Below, piece after piece: positions 49,914-58,665 of a stretch of DNA of 64,000 nt (position 1 is the first letter of the stretch; each line of letters starts with the position of its first letter). The DNA comes from Candidatus Nomurabacteria bacterium (GTDB lineage Bacteria; Patescibacteria; Paceibacteria; UBA9973). The stretch covers positions 1-64,000 of the forward strand of contig JAHFNH010000001.1 of NCBI GenBank assembly GCA_023267435.1, given 5' to 3'. Below the pieces are notes generated by a model. That model saw only the letters and a list, made by a program, of their open reading frames with translations. It made no database searches and was not told the origin of the DNA. Position numbers and translations under genes: made by a program.

Positions 49914-50897
49914 TTAGTAAAAGAAACCTGAATTCCTTTTGGATTTGCTTATCAAAGTACCGGGCAAATCTGGCTTCCAGAAATTTTTCACGCGAAGCGG
50001 TATCTCTTTATCTTTCAACTCTTTGAGAGTTTTCGGATGAACAAGACCATAAGCAGTACCATTCGGCTCAATCATTTCCTGAAAATGATCATAAGAAAGA
50101 GTTTTGAAAAACTTTGCATCCTTTCCAGCTTTTTTAGGATTTTCAAGTCCCACACCCGGAACGTCTTTCCATAAAACAACTTCTGTGACTTCTTCTGCTT
50201 TTAATATTCCTGAATCAACAAGCAAAGAAGCGATGAGAGCTGCACTGTAATCACTTCCCTCACGGCCAAGAGTCGTATAACCTTCAAAATAAAATTCTGG
50301 TTTTCTGTCTAAGCGAGCACCTGCAATAAATCCTTGAGTTATAACTGGTATTTCTTTTCTTAAACAATAAATCAAACCGCAATCAAAGAGAGTTTTCATA
50401 GATTCTTCCTTAGAGACAATGGCGTTACCAAAATCTAAATTGGTCCTGATAAAATTTTTAGCCGGTATGAGTTTGTTTGAATAATCATTATCAGCCAGAA
50501 AAGCGCTAACTATCCGAGATGAAATGATTTCACCTTGAGCCATAAGCTGATCACGAACCATTTCAAAAGAATTACATTTATTGATTCCCACAAATGATTC
50601 AGTCAGATATTTCATAATCTCCTCAAATTTAAATGGAACATCTGGTCTTTTTTTGAAAAGTTCCTTAATTATTGGTTCATTATATTTTCTAACCAATTCA
50701 AGAGACTGCTCAAAAAGATCTGTGCGATTTTCAATAATACCGCGTGCAACATTTTCAAGTGCATTTGTTGTTTTACCTATTGCTGAAACGACAACAATAT
50801 TTGGTTTTTCTTTTTTTACAATTTTTCCGCATTGCCGAAGAGAAGGAACATCTTTCAAGGAAGCTCCTCCAAATTTATGAATTTTTATTTCTAACAT
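49914..50897 (-). CDS. Aspartokinase-like amino acid kinase without ACT domains
   Basis: 327 aa. KFGGAS at the N-terminus, the GREGSDYSAALIASLL block and the WKDVPGVGLENPKKAG nucleotide site identify an aspartokinase catalytic domain. The regulatory ACT domains of full enzymes (about 450 aa) are missing. No other lysine/threonine pathway gene is in the window, so the role is uncertain. It stands alone between fusA and tuf with its own promoter and terminator, which suggests insertion into the str region. Confidence 0.8.
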   Translation of the reverse strand: MLEIKIHKFGGASLKDVPSLRQCGKIVKKEKPNIVVVSAIGKTTNALENVARGIIENRTDLFEQSLELVRKYNEPIIKELFKKRPDVPFKFEEIMKYLTESFVGINKCNSFEMVRDQLMAQGEIISSRIVSAFLADNDYSNKLIPAKNFIRTNLDFGNAIVSKEESMKTLFDCGLIYCLRKEIPVITQGFIAGARLDRKPEFYFEGYTTLGREGSDYSAALIASLLVDSGILKAEEVTEVVLWKDVPGVGLENPKKAGKDAKFFKTLSYDHFQEMIEPNGTAYGLVHPKTLKELKDKEIPLRVKNFWKPDLPGTLISKSKRNSGFFY

Positions 50898-50950
50898 AGC
50901 TTGTTGTTTAAAGGGTTAGTATTCTGTTTTCTTAGATCTATTTTTTCTTA

Positions 50951-50979
50951 ACCTTACTTAAAATTTACAAACTTGTCAA
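50951..50979 (-). promoter_or_regulatory. Promoter of the aspartokinase-like gene
   Basis: TTGACA (50974-50979), 17 nt, TAAGGT (50951-50956) on the minus strand. It lies in the divergent gap shared with the plus-strand gene at 51071. Confidence 0.68.
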
Positions 50980-51070
50980 ACAATAACTTGCTTTTAAGGC
51001 ACCTGAATAGTAAGGTAAAGAAAGAAAACAACTAGAAATCCGGTGTGTTCCGGTAAAAATAAATAGCACT

Positions 51071-52183
51071 TTGAAAATGAAACAACAATTAGCAGAATTC
51101 AAGGACATTGTGCCTATGATTCATCTCTTTTCAGGAATACTGAAAGGAACCAATATTCTCTTTGATTTTGGTAATTCGCTCAAACTTTTGAAATATGAGG
51201 GAAATTCTCTCGAGGTGATGGAACCGAATACTTTCTCATACAGCAGACATGTTACCTTAATGACTTTTCCAAAAAGTTTTTTTGATAACAAAAAAACAAA
51301 TGAGGAAAAATCTTTGCCAGCCAAACAAGAAAAAAACTTATTAAAGAAACTTCAAGCGAATATTTTAGGAACTCATATGCTTGATTTTAATTTGGATGAA
51401 GAATTTGGCATCTGGCTTCCTTCGTCATATGGCAAGGATCTATTTTTGACTATTGCAGGAAAATATAAAGACGGCGTAGAAAAAATGGATAACCTTCCCA
51501 TAATCACAATAGATCCAAGCCTTGTCGAAAAAAGATTGAAAGAAGTGACTCGTCCGGATTATTATGAAAATGTCATAGTTCCCTTTTTGGAAAATAAAAG
51601 TACAAAATTTAAAATACCTAAAGAGGAACAACCTTGGCATAATAAATTTTTTCAGACAAAGAAAGATTATGTCAGGCGAAGAATAACTGAATTGCCGAAT
51701 GAATTAAAACATGGAGATTTTTTGTATGTCGGGTGTAAAGAAGAAGTATTTCTTCAGGGCTTTGTGGAAATGAACAATGAATATACGAATCGAAAAGATA
51801 ACTGGTATTGCGGTGTAAGCACAAAACCAATTCTTTATTTTTCTAATAATTATTTAGAGTTTATTTCTAAACATGATGCCGAAATGCCAAAGCATGAAGG
51901 TGAAGGTTCTGTAAATGTCGCGAATTATCGCACCTATGACATACCAGAGATGGGAGGTAAACGTTTTATCTTCCCACAAATAGGCAGAAACACTGATTGC
52001 AAAAATGGATTGTTTACAGGATATCCTGAATTAATTACAGGAAATCTGGACGAAGCCTTGAAACATTTTGCCAAAACGGATTTTGCTGAATTTTCTGATG
52101 TGGTAGAAAGGTATGCGAAAAATATGTCGTTCATACATCCATCATTGGAATATGTAAAAAATGGAAGCAGGTATTTTTGCTAA
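51071..52183 (+). CDS. Uncharacterised protein (370 aa)
   Basis: A soluble protein with no signal peptide or clear membrane helix. The N-terminal part (KDIVPMIHLFSGILKGTNILFDFGNSLKLLKYEGNSL) looks alpha/beta; the C-terminal part has several aromatic-rich stretches. No motif is recognised. It is divergent from the aspartokinase-like gene and followed by a strong terminator. The ATG at 51077 (third residue) is also possible. Confidence 0.6.
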   Translation: MKMKQQLAEFKDIVPMIHLFSGILKGTNILFDFGNSLKLLKYEGNSLEVMEPNTFSYSRHVTLMTFPKSFFDNKKTNEEKSLPAKQEKNLLKKLQANILGTHMLDFNLDEEFGIWLPSSYGKDLFLTIAGKYKDGVEKMDNLPIITIDPSLVEKRLKEVTRPDYYENVIVPFLENKSTKFKIPKEEQPWHNKFFQTKKDYVRRRITELPNELKHGDFLYVGCKEEVFLQGFVEMNNEYTNRKDNWYCGVSTKPILYFSNNYLEFISKHDAEMPKHEGEGSVNVANYRTYDIPEMGGKRFIFPQIGRNTDCKNGLFTGYPELITGNLDEALKHFAKTDFAEFSDVVERYAKNMSFIHPSLEYVKNGSRYFC

Positions 52184-52195
52184 ACACAAAAAAGC

Positions 52196-52230
52196 AAATC
52201 GCCCTCGAGTAAACTCGAGGGCGATTTTTT
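52196..52230. terminator. Convergent terminator between the 51071 gene and fusA
   Basis: AAATCGCCCTCGAGT and ACTCGAGGGCGATTT form a perfect 15-bp stem with A and T tracts. Confidence 0.94.
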
Positions 52231-52250
52231 ATTTTTAATAAATTTTTATT

Positions 52251-54398
52251 TTATTTTCTTGCTGCGATGATTGTGTCTGCTACGTTTTGAGGCACAATAT
52301 CGTATCTCAAGAATTCCATTGTGAATGACGCACGTCCTTCTGTCATAGATCTCAAGCCGGTCATGTAACCGAACATTTCAGAAAGAGGAACGACAGCTTT
52401 GATGACTTTACTCATACCACGCTCTTCCATACCTTCGATAAGTCCGCGCTTGGATGAAAGGTTTCCTGTGACGTCTCCCATGAATTTATCTGGAGTCACA
52501 ACTTCAACTTTCATCATCGGCTCAAGGATAACTGGGTTAGCTCTTCGGCAAGCATCTTGCACAGCCATCGAAGCGGCGATTTTGAAAGCCATTTCGTTGG
52601 AGTCCACTTCGTGGTAAGAACCGTCCCAAAGTTCGACGGAAACATTTACCATTTTAAATCCTGCCAAGATACCGCGATCCAAACCTTCTTTAAATCCTTT
52701 TTCACAGGCAGGAATATATTCTTGTGGAATAACTCCTCCTTTGATTGTGTTGATGAATTCGAAACCAGGCGCTCTCTTTGTGTTCTTTGGTAGATCTTCC
52801 ACTTCTTCTTTGGTCATAGCAACCATAGGCTTTACTTTGATCTTTACGTGACCGTAGTTTCCACGTCCTCCGGATTGCTTGATGTATTTACCTTCAGCGT
52901 CAGCATTACCATTGATTGTCTCACGGTAGGCTACTTGAGGCTTACCAACATTGGCTTCCACCGTAAACTCTCTTTTCATACGATCAACAATAATTTCCAA
53001 GTGCAATTCTCCCATTCCAGCAATAATAGTCTCTCCTGTTTCTTGGTCGGTGGTCACACGGAAAGTAGGATCTTCTTGAGCCAAACGATTCAAAGCCATA
53101 CCCATTTTTTCTTGGTCCGCTTTTGTCTTTGGTTCAATTCTTAGAGAGATAACTGGTTCTGGGAAAACGATACGGTTCAACTCGATTGGATTTGCTTCAT
53201 CACAAAGAGTATCAGAAGTGATAGTGTCTTTCAATCCGACAGCCGCTGCGATTTCTCCAGCATAAACTTTCTTTACTTCTTCACGATCATTCGCATGCAT
53301 ACGCAAGATACGTCCGATTCTTTCTTTATTTCTGGTACGAGGATTATAAACATAACTTCCGGCTTCAAGAGAACCTGAGTAAACACGGAAGAAAATAATT
53401 TGTCCGACGAATGGATCTGTCGCAACTTTGAAAGCCAAAGCTGAGAAAGGTTCTGTATCAGAAGCGTGACGAACTGCGGGTTCATCATTGTCTGGATTGA
53501 TACCAGGGATAGGAGGAATATCTGTCGGAGCTGGAAGATAATCAACCACAGCATCGAGCACAAGCTGAACACCTTTGTTTTTTAACGCAGAACCTGCGAA
53601 GACTGGGAAAACATTGTTGGCAATAACTGCCTTGCGAAGTGTCTTCTTAAGGACATCCATACTAGGCTTCATTCCTTCAAGATATTCAGACATAAGGACA
53701 TCGTCTTGTTCAACAATCTTCTCAACTAATTCTGCGTGATATTTTTCTGCATCCGCTTTGTATTCTTCAGGAATGTCCTTTTCGATAACTTTGTTTCCCA
53801 TGTCACCTTCGAAGTAATAAGCCTTCATACGTAGAAGATCCACGACACCTTCATGCTTTTCTTCTAGTCCAATAGGAATCTGCATACGAACAGCTTTCTT
53901 TGTAAGTCTGTCTAAAATAGTTGCATAGGAGTGTTCAAAAGATGCACCAGTTCTGTCTAATTTGTTAATGAAACAAATACGAGGAACATTGGCTTCATCG
54001 GCATAGCGCCAGTTTGTTTCGGACTGAGGTTCTACTCCGGCCACGCCGTCGAAGACCACAACTGCACCGTCGAGCACGCGGAGAGAACGCTTCACTTCCA
54101 CAGTGAAGTCGATGTGCCCAGGAGTATCAATAATATTGAAACGATGTTTCTTTGTTTTATCTGTCAGAGCGTAAGTAGGTGTCCAAAAACAAGTAACAGC
54201 GGCAGAAGTAATAGTGATACCTCTCTCTCTTTCTTGTTCCATCCAGTCTGTGGTGGTTTCCCCTTCGTGCACTTCACCTATTTTGTGTGATACGCCTGTA
54301 TAAAAAAGCACGCGTTCAGTGGTGGTAGTCTTACCAGCATCGATGTGTGCAATAATTCCAAAATTTCTTACTTTTTCTAACGGATAATCTCTTTCCAT
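52251..54398 (-). CDS. fusA: Elongation factor G
   Basis: 715 aa, full length. P-loop AHIDAGKT (17-24), DTPGHIDF, NKLD and domains II-V are all present. It drives ribosome translocation. It has its own promoter and a structured leader and is separated from rpsG by six accessory genes, while keeping its place in the str order. Confidence 0.98.
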   Translation of the reverse strand: MERDYPLEKVRNFGIIAHIDAGKTTTTERVLFYTGVSHKIGEVHEGETTTDWMEQERERGITITSAAVTCFWTPTYALTDKTKKHRFNIIDTPGHIDFTVEVKRSLRVLDGAVVVFDGVAGVEPQSETNWRYADEANVPRICFINKLDRTGASFEHSYATILDRLTKKAVRMQIPIGLEEKHEGVVDLLRMKAYYFEGDMGNKVIEKDIPEEYKADAEKYHAELVEKIVEQDDVLMSEYLEGMKPSMDVLKKTLRKAVIANNVFPVFAGSALKNKGVQLVLDAVVDYLPAPTDIPPIPGINPDNDEPAVRHASDTEPFSALAFKVATDPFVGQIIFFRVYSGSLEAGSYVYNPRTRNKERIGRILRMHANDREEVKKVYAGEIAAAVGLKDTITSDTLCDEANPIELNRIVFPEPVISLRIEPKTKADQEKMGMALNRLAQEDPTFRVTTDQETGETIIAGMGELHLEIIVDRMKREFTVEANVGKPQVAYRETINGNADAEGKYIKQSGGRGNYGHVKIKVKPMVAMTKEEVEDLPKNTKRAPGFEFINTIKGGVIPQEYIPACEKGFKEGLDRGILAGFKMVNVSVELWDGSYHEVDSNEMAFKIAASMAVQDACRRANPVILEPMMKVEVVTPDKFMGDVTGNLSSKRGLIEGMEERGMSKVIKAVVPLSEMFGYMTGLRSMTEGRASFTMEFLRYDIVPQNVADTIIAARK

Positions 54399-54429
54399 AT
54401 ATATTGATTGTTAATAAATGATTGATAAT

Positions 54430-54461
54430 ATCGCCTCATCGGCGATCCGCCGTAGAGGCGG
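54430..54461 (-). promoter_or_regulatory. Paired GCC hairpins in the fusA leader
   Basis: On the minus strand CCGCC-TCTAC-GGCGG (54447-54461) abuts ATCGCC-GATGA-GGCGAT (54430-54446). Same architecture as in rplJ, tuf and recA; stems compensate. Confidence 0.7.
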
Positions 54462-54467
54462 AAAAAT

Positions 54468-54501
54468 AAAAAAGGCATAGGCCTTCGTTACGAACAATAT
54501 A
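54468..54501 (-). promoter_or_regulatory. fusA -10 region and terminator-like 5' hairpin
   Basis: TATATT (54496-54501) would start transcription near 54489. The first RNA structure is AAGGC-CTAT-GCCTT followed by U residues (54468-54485), similar in place to the hairpin at the start of the tuf leader. Confidence 0.55.
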
Positions 54502-54518
54502 CGACATTTGCCCCAAAT

Positions 54519-54545
54519 TTGCAAACCTCGTCGTAAACTTACGAC
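54519..54545 (-). promoter_or_regulatory. fusA -35 box and operator-like inverted repeat
   Basis: TTGCAA (54519-54524) is 17 nt from the -10. Directly upstream lies a perfect inverted repeat GTCGTAA-AC-TTACGAC (54530-54545), placed where an activator or repressor might bind. No regulator is identified. Confidence 0.5.
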
Positions 54546-54588
54546 AGGGTAAATAAAAAAACCTCAACATATGTAAATGCAAAGGTTT

Positions 54589-54819
54589 TTAATAATACGA
54601 TTCATTTCTTGAGTCCTTAAATAATTTAACAAAATAATCCTTGTTATCAGTAAAAGTATTATCTTCGTAACCCATTCCCGTTTCTACAAAAAAAGATTCT
54701 AAAATAACAAAATAATCTTCTGCCATAGAACCACCGAAGTTTTCAATATAATACTTACAATATCTCAAGAAAATACCTTCTACGTGATTATCACCTGGAA
54801 TCAATCTAAATTTTTCCAT
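54589..54819 (-). CDS. Small uncharacterised acidic protein (76 aa)
   Basis: A soluble, Asp/Glu- and Tyr/Phe-rich protein (MEKFRLIPGDNHVEGIF ... YFVILESFFVETGMGYED). No family is recognised. It is the last of six accessory genes between rpsG and fusA, with promoter TTGACT, 16 nt, TAATTT and a weak terminator at 54556-54590. Confidence 0.5.
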   Translation of the reverse strand: MEKFRLIPGDNHVEGIFLRYCKYYIENFGGSMAEDYFVILESFFVETGMGYEDNTFTDNKDYFVKLFKDSRNESYY

Positions 54820-54857
54820 GTCCTTAAATTTAAGTTTATAAATATCTATTTAATCTT

Positions 54858-54885
54858 AAATTACCATTTAAGGATAATTAGTCAA
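54858..54885 (-). promoter_or_regulatory. Promoter of the 54589 gene
   Basis: TTGACT (54880-54885), 16 nt, TAATTT (54858-54863). The -35 lies in the repeated terminator-promoter module. Confidence 0.6.
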
Positions 54886-54967
54886 TGCTAAACAAAAAAG
54901 CGCCCTTACGATAATCTGTAAGGACACTTCGCTTTAAAACCATGGCGTAGGTTTATCAGCATAAATT
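54880..54967 (-). repeat. Direct repeat copy 1: terminator-promoter module
   Basis: About 88 bp, nearly identical to 56470-56557. On the minus strand it holds a GC stem TGTCCTTAC/GTAAGGGCG with a U-rich tail and then TTTAGCATTGACT, the next promoter's -35. It fills the gap between the 54967 and 54589 genes. Confidence 0.8.
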
Positions 54968-55179
54968 TAATACTCGTATTCATAAAAAGAAAGGAAAATG
55001 AAAATTAACATAAATACTCCAATTAAACTTAAACCTGAAAGGATACTATTTTTAAAACAAAGAAAAATTCCTGCAATAAGTACAGAATACATAAATATCG
55101 CAATAATCTTTACCTTTGTTTGTCTTTCCAAATTCTTAATTTTTAAGAAAGGAAAAAGTAATATTTTAGATATTTTCAT
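54967..55179 (-). CDS. Small two-helix membrane protein (70 aa)
   Basis: Two hydrophobic helices (about 24-41 and 47-66) after a basic N-terminus; it ends FYEYEY. No family is recognised. It starts 4 nt after the 55184 gene, so the two are coupled; that gene also has a membrane helix, which suggests a common complex. Confidence 0.55.
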   Translation of the reverse strand: MKISKILLFPFLKIKNLERQTKVKIIAIFMYSVLIAGIFLCFKNSILSGLSLIGVFMLIFIFLSFYEYEY

Positions 55180-55183
55180 TGTC

Positions 55184-55870
55184 TTAAGTTTTTAGTAATG
55201 TAAATTGTGATCTGTATGATTCAAAAACTTCATAGGATTTCAAATAATCCAAGAAATAATTTATCATTTTAATTCTGTGATTTAATCTTTTGTAAGCTTT
55301 CAATTTTAGCGCGGAACGACAGTATGAAAGTTCTTGCTGAAGATAATTTTCAAATTTCTCAATTAAATCTTTACGCTTTTTAATTTCGGGACGTATTCCA
55401 TTATAAAACAAAAAAGAATGCGCTAAATCAAATTTTATTTTTGAAATTCTTAATTCCATCTCACAAGAAAAGTAAGCGACTTTTAGTTGAAAATTGGTAC
55501 TACTTCTTGCAGAATATTCATCAATACCAAATGGGTCGAAATGAAAACCTGTTTTTGATTTGGTTTCATTCACAATACATTCCGTTTGTCTGTTTATTTT
55601 TTGTTTTCGTGTTTTTTTAAGATCTTCAATACACTGTTTTACATCTTTAATTGTATTCTCTATTTCTTCCATTTTTGCAATTGTTTCCGGCAAATAAAAT
55701 TCATTCTTATTGATTTCAATAAAATCGATTAATTTACCTTTTTCTATTTCTGCAAGAATAAGTAAATCGATAAGCTTTTTAGATCTAAAAAAATACTCTA
55801 GTAAAAAGAGTAAGATATAAACGAACACTATAAATGCAGTAATTTTTATAACTAAATAAAATATTTCCAT
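55184..55870 (-). CDS. Membrane-anchored coiled-coil protein (228 aa)
   Basis: One N-terminal transmembrane helix (about 5-27) and a long, charged, mostly helical cytoplasmic region with heptads (about 50-105 and 140-215). No catalytic motif. It has its own promoter TTGACT, 16 nt, TAATGT and is co-transcribed with the small membrane protein. Confidence 0.55.
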   Translation of the reverse strand: MEIFYLVIKITAFIVFVYILLFLLEYFFRSKKLIDLLILAEIEKGKLIDFIEINKNEFYLPETIAKMEEIENTIKDVKQCIEDLKKTRKQKINRQTECIVNETKSKTGFHFDPFGIDEYSARSSTNFQLKVAYFSCEMELRISKIKFDLAHSFLFYNGIRPEIKKRKDLIEKFENYLQQELSYCRSALKLKAYKRLNHRIKMINYFLDYLKSYEVFESYRSQFTLLKT

Positions 55871-55917
55871 TTTTCTTTGATTTTCAAGGAACGACTGGTT
55901 TGACTCCGTTCAAAATC

Positions 55918-55945
55918 ACATTACCATTTTTAGACTTTTAGTCAA
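55918..55945 (-). promoter_or_regulatory. Promoter of the 55184 gene pair
   Basis: TTGACT (55940-55945), 16 nt, TAATGT (55918-55923); GG precedes the -10 as in the neighbouring cassette promoters. Confidence 0.65.
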
Positions 55946-55947
55946 AT

Positions 55948-55978
55948 AAAAAAGAGCTGAATATTTATCAGCTCTTTT
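55948..55978. terminator. Terminator after the 55983 gene
   Basis: AAAAGAGCTGA and TCAGCTCTTTT arms around ATATTTA, directly upstream of the next promoter. Confidence 0.85.
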
Positions 55979-55982
55979 ACTC

Positions 55983-56402
55983 TTAGTGTACATCAAAAAA
56001 TGATTCCTTTATTTTAGTAACAACACATTTACTTTTTCCTTCACCACAATCTTGTCCTGAATATGTACCGAACCAAATACCACCTTCTTTTTTATCAAAA
56101 ACATACTCAATCACAGGACGACCAGTATAAGGCATTCCTTTAATTAAGTATTGTTTAGTAAAACTTAATTCGCTATCACTTAATCTAAAGTTAGTAATTT
56201 TTGATTCACCCCATTTATCGTTCATACTGCCACAAAAACCTTTTTCATTATCTTTTGATGAACCAACGATTCCATGAAACATTGCAAATATCATTGCATC
56301 TTTAATCGTTGCAACGATTCCGATACTTTGGTCATATGCTGTACCAAAAATTTTACCTTGCTGAAAAATAATTCCTTGCAAGGCATAGAGATTTCTTTCC
56401 AT
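55983..56402 (-). CDS. Uncharacterised cassette protein (139 aa)
   Basis: A soluble beta-rich protein with Gly/Tyr turns (LYALQGIIFQQGKIFGTAYDQSIGIVATIKD ... VIEYVFDKKEGGIWFGTYSGQDCGEG) and three cysteines. No family is recognised. Promoter TTGATT, 16 nt, TAGTGT and a clear terminator make it monocistronic. Confidence 0.5.
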   Translation of the reverse strand: MERNLYALQGIIFQQGKIFGTAYDQSIGIVATIKDAMIFAMFHGIVGSSKDNEKGFCGSMNDKWGESKITNFRLSDSELSFTKQYLIKGMPYTGRPVIEYVFDKKEGGIWFGTYSGQDCGEGKSKCVVTKIKESFFDVH

Positions 56403-56447
56403 ATTGTTTTTTGTTTTAAAAGAAGTTAATACTATATATTTACCCTC

Positions 56448-56475
56448 ACACTACCACTTTATGAAATTTAATCAA
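56448..56475 (-). promoter_or_regulatory. Promoter of the 55983 gene
   Basis: TTGATT (56470-56475), 16 nt, TAGTGT (56448-56453), within the GGTAGTGTGA context shared with the promoters at 57601 and 58666. Confidence 0.65.
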
Positions 56476-56557
56476 TGCTAAATAAAAAAACGCCCTTACG
56501 ATAACCTGTAAGGACGCTTCGCTTAAAACCATGGACTGATTTTATAGCATAAAAATT
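56470..56557 (-). repeat. Direct repeat copy 2: terminator-promoter module
   Basis: Nearly identical to 54880-54967. The stem CGTCCTTAC/GTAAGGGCG followed by seven U ends the 56566 gene and is followed by the -35 of the 55983 gene. The two copies bracket a 1.6-kb block of three genes. Confidence 0.8.
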
Positions 56558-56565
56558 TATTATTA

Positions 56566-57552
56566 CTACAACAAAGCTCCAAGTAATTCAACTTTTTTCT
56601 TTGGATTTAATCTTCCAACCGATTGACTGCCTTTTTGTATTTTTTCAAATACAGATTCGTTTGATTTCTTGTCACTAAAAATCTTCCATTCTTCCGGCAA
56701 ATAAAGACTTTTTATTGAAAAATTATTTTTATGAAGTTGAACAATTCGTTCCTTGCCTATTTTAGGAATTAGAATTTCTTGAGTCTTACCGTTAAACAGC
56801 CTAAGGAAACTAATCAGGTGCTCATCCTTTAGGATGCCTATATGTTCTGCAATACAATTAAATACATCTTCATTAAAAGTATAATCCTTACAATACTCAT
56901 CCTGAAAAATATTTTCTAATCCGTCACCTTCAAAAAGAGACTTCTGATACAACCAAAGTATTTTCTTTAAATACTCATTCGAGACTAAATTAAGTGCCGG
57001 AAAAAATACTCTTGGATGAACTGAAGAAAATAGATGCATGGCCTCAAAAGGAAATTCCTTTTCTTTTTTGTATAAAAAAATATCCTTTTCTCTTGCCGAA
57101 GCCGGAGCTTTGACATTTAAACAGCTACCAAATAAAAAGTTGATAATTTCTAATACCCGTTTCGGGGAAGCTACAGAAAAGTAACGCGATAAGTTATAAC
57201 CATGACCATAATGATTTTGATCATTTTTCCATCTACCCCAAGCACCACCTATATCAACAGAATTTTTTGCAGCGATTCTGATTAAAAGATGCGGTGGTAA
57301 AATATCAAGTAATTCTTTTTTGATTCCTTCTCCAAGATCGAAATTAATACTCCATATACTAGAAAAATCGACAGTATCAGCATCGTATTTTACAAATTCC
57401 AGAAATTTTTCCGGTGTAAGCTTATTTAACACTTTAAGATAACGCTCACTATCAAGATCCATAAGCTCTTGATGTAATGTTTTAATTGGGAGCTTTAACA
57501 CAGAACCAATGAGTTCATTGATTACCTGTTCTTTCTTTGTTTGTTTTTTCAT
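56566..57552 (-). CDS. Uncharacterised helical cassette protein (328 aa)
   Basis: A soluble, mostly helical protein made of repeated hydrophobic-charged helices (ERYLKVLNKLTPEKFLEFVKYDADTVDF ... VLEIINFLFGSCL ... GKERIVQLHKNNF), perhaps an alpha-solenoid. No catalytic motif and no family recognised. Promoter at 57601-57628. Its leader (about 40 nt after the -10) is almost the same as that of the 57693 gene. Confidence 0.5.
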   Translation of the reverse strand: MKKQTKKEQVINELIGSVLKLPIKTLHQELMDLDSERYLKVLNKLTPEKFLEFVKYDADTVDFSSIWSINFDLGEGIKKELLDILPPHLLIRIAAKNSVDIGGAWGRWKNDQNHYGHGYNLSRYFSVASPKRVLEIINFLFGSCLNVKAPASAREKDIFLYKKEKEFPFEAMHLFSSVHPRVFFPALNLVSNEYLKKILWLYQKSLFEGDGLENIFQDEYCKDYTFNEDVFNCIAEHIGILKDEHLISFLRLFNGKTQEILIPKIGKERIVQLHKNNFSIKSLYLPEEWKIFSDKKSNESVFEKIQKGSQSVGRLNPKKKVELLGALL

Positions 57553-57600
57553 ATCTATATTTAGTTTTAAAAGAAGTTTATATTTCGTTTATTTACCTTC

Positions 57601-57628
57601 ACACTACCATTTTAAAATACTTTGTCAA
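57601..57628 (-). promoter_or_regulatory. Promoter of the 56566 gene
   Basis: TTGACA (57623-57628), 16 nt, TAGTGT (57601-57606), followed by the conserved GAAGGTAAATAAACG leader. Confidence 0.72.
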
Positions 57629-57645
57629 AGTTACTTCAAACAAAT

Positions 57646-57674
57646 AAAAAAGCCCTCACAATTTGTGAGGACTT
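57646..57674. terminator. Terminator after the 57693 gene
   Basis: CCTCACA and TGTGAGG arms with short A and T flanks, just past the stop of the 57693 gene. Confidence 0.75.
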
Positions 57675-57692
57675 AAAACAACTTTTGCTTTT

Positions 57693-58619
57693 TTATTTTA
57701 ATGTATCATTTAATGTTTGAGAAAAATTAAATGAAACAACCATCTTCCCATCTTCAACCTCCACCTCCGAAAATACACTGGAAGAAAAATCAACCTTAAA
57801 TTTTCCTTTGACTTCTTCCCAATTATCAGTGTTTAATATCTTCCAATAAGCATCTTCACTTGAGTTGTGTTTAACCGAACAAGCAAGATATTTATCTGTA
57901 CATTTTACACTCATAATAATTTCACCTTTTTCAGACAAAGAAAGGTATGATTTCGTTTCAAGATTATAGACGAAAAAATGACGATTAAAATCCGATCCGT
58001 ATCTAAGTACTACATACTTTGGAGCGACAAAAAAGAAAACATTGGTTTCTTTTGCGGATCCTTCTTTTTGGAGTTTCACAGGAAGTGGAATAGTTAAAAA
58101 AGAATTTTCTGCAATAAAGTAAACCATCTTGTCAGGAGCACGGTATCCATGATCAGGAGAAAGGAAAAGTACTTTTTCCCCGTTAAATATTTCTGTCTTT
58201 TCACATTTTTTAAAGAACCCTACACCATTCGCCTCTAGGATATGGTTTGGCACAAAACGATCCTCGTTAAATAAGTAGGTTGCATAATGGTCATGTGAGC
58301 TTCCTTCTACTGAAAGCTGAATAAAATCTTCAGTAAGTGAAAAAATCTTTCCTTCATAAAAATCAAAGGAATTTTTACACTTTAACCATTTACCTTCTCC
58401 GCGAAGATAAACACAGAAAATATCCTTAACGGTAGTGCATTGCACAATTTTTTCAAAAACTTTTATTTCTTTAAATCCCTGAGGACTGCCATAAGGACCT
58501 TCAATAATAGGTTTTGATTCTTCAATCGAAAAATAAAGCAATTCATTAGAATCTTTAAATAAAAGAATTCCTTGTTCCTCTTTTGAGAAAGCCAAGGTTA
58601 ATACAGTTGTTGTTTCCAT
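57693..58619 (-). CDS. Uncharacterised beta-rich cassette protein (308 aa)
   Basis: A soluble protein of many short beta strands (TTVLTLAFSKEEQGILLFKD ... VEDGKMVVSFNFSQTLNDTLK), possibly a beta-propeller. No signal peptide and no motif of known function. It is the first accessory gene after rpsG. Promoter TTGACT, 16 nt, TAGTGT. Confidence 0.5.
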   Translation of the reverse strand: METTTVLTLAFSKEEQGILLFKDSNELLYFSIEESKPIIEGPYGSPQGFKEIKVFEKIVQCTTVKDIFCVYLRGEGKWLKCKNSFDFYEGKIFSLTEDFIQLSVEGSSHDHYATYLFNEDRFVPNHILEANGVGFFKKCEKTEIFNGEKVLFLSPDHGYRAPDKMVYFIAENSFLTIPLPVKLQKEGSAKETNVFFFVAPKYVVLRYGSDFNRHFFVYNLETKSYLSLSEKGEIIMSVKCTDKYLACSVKHNSSEDAYWKILNTDNWEEVKGKFKVDFSSSVFSEVEVEDGKMVVSFNFSQTLNDTLK

Positions 58620-58665
58620 TTTTATTTAGTTTTAAAAGAAGTTTATATTCCGTTTATTTATCTTC

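Noticed and set aside
54589..58619. Integron or prophage origin of the accessory island
   Set aside because: No integrase, attC-like site, tRNA target, portal, capsid or terminase gene is visible. The cassette idea rests only on promoters, terminators and one direct repeat.
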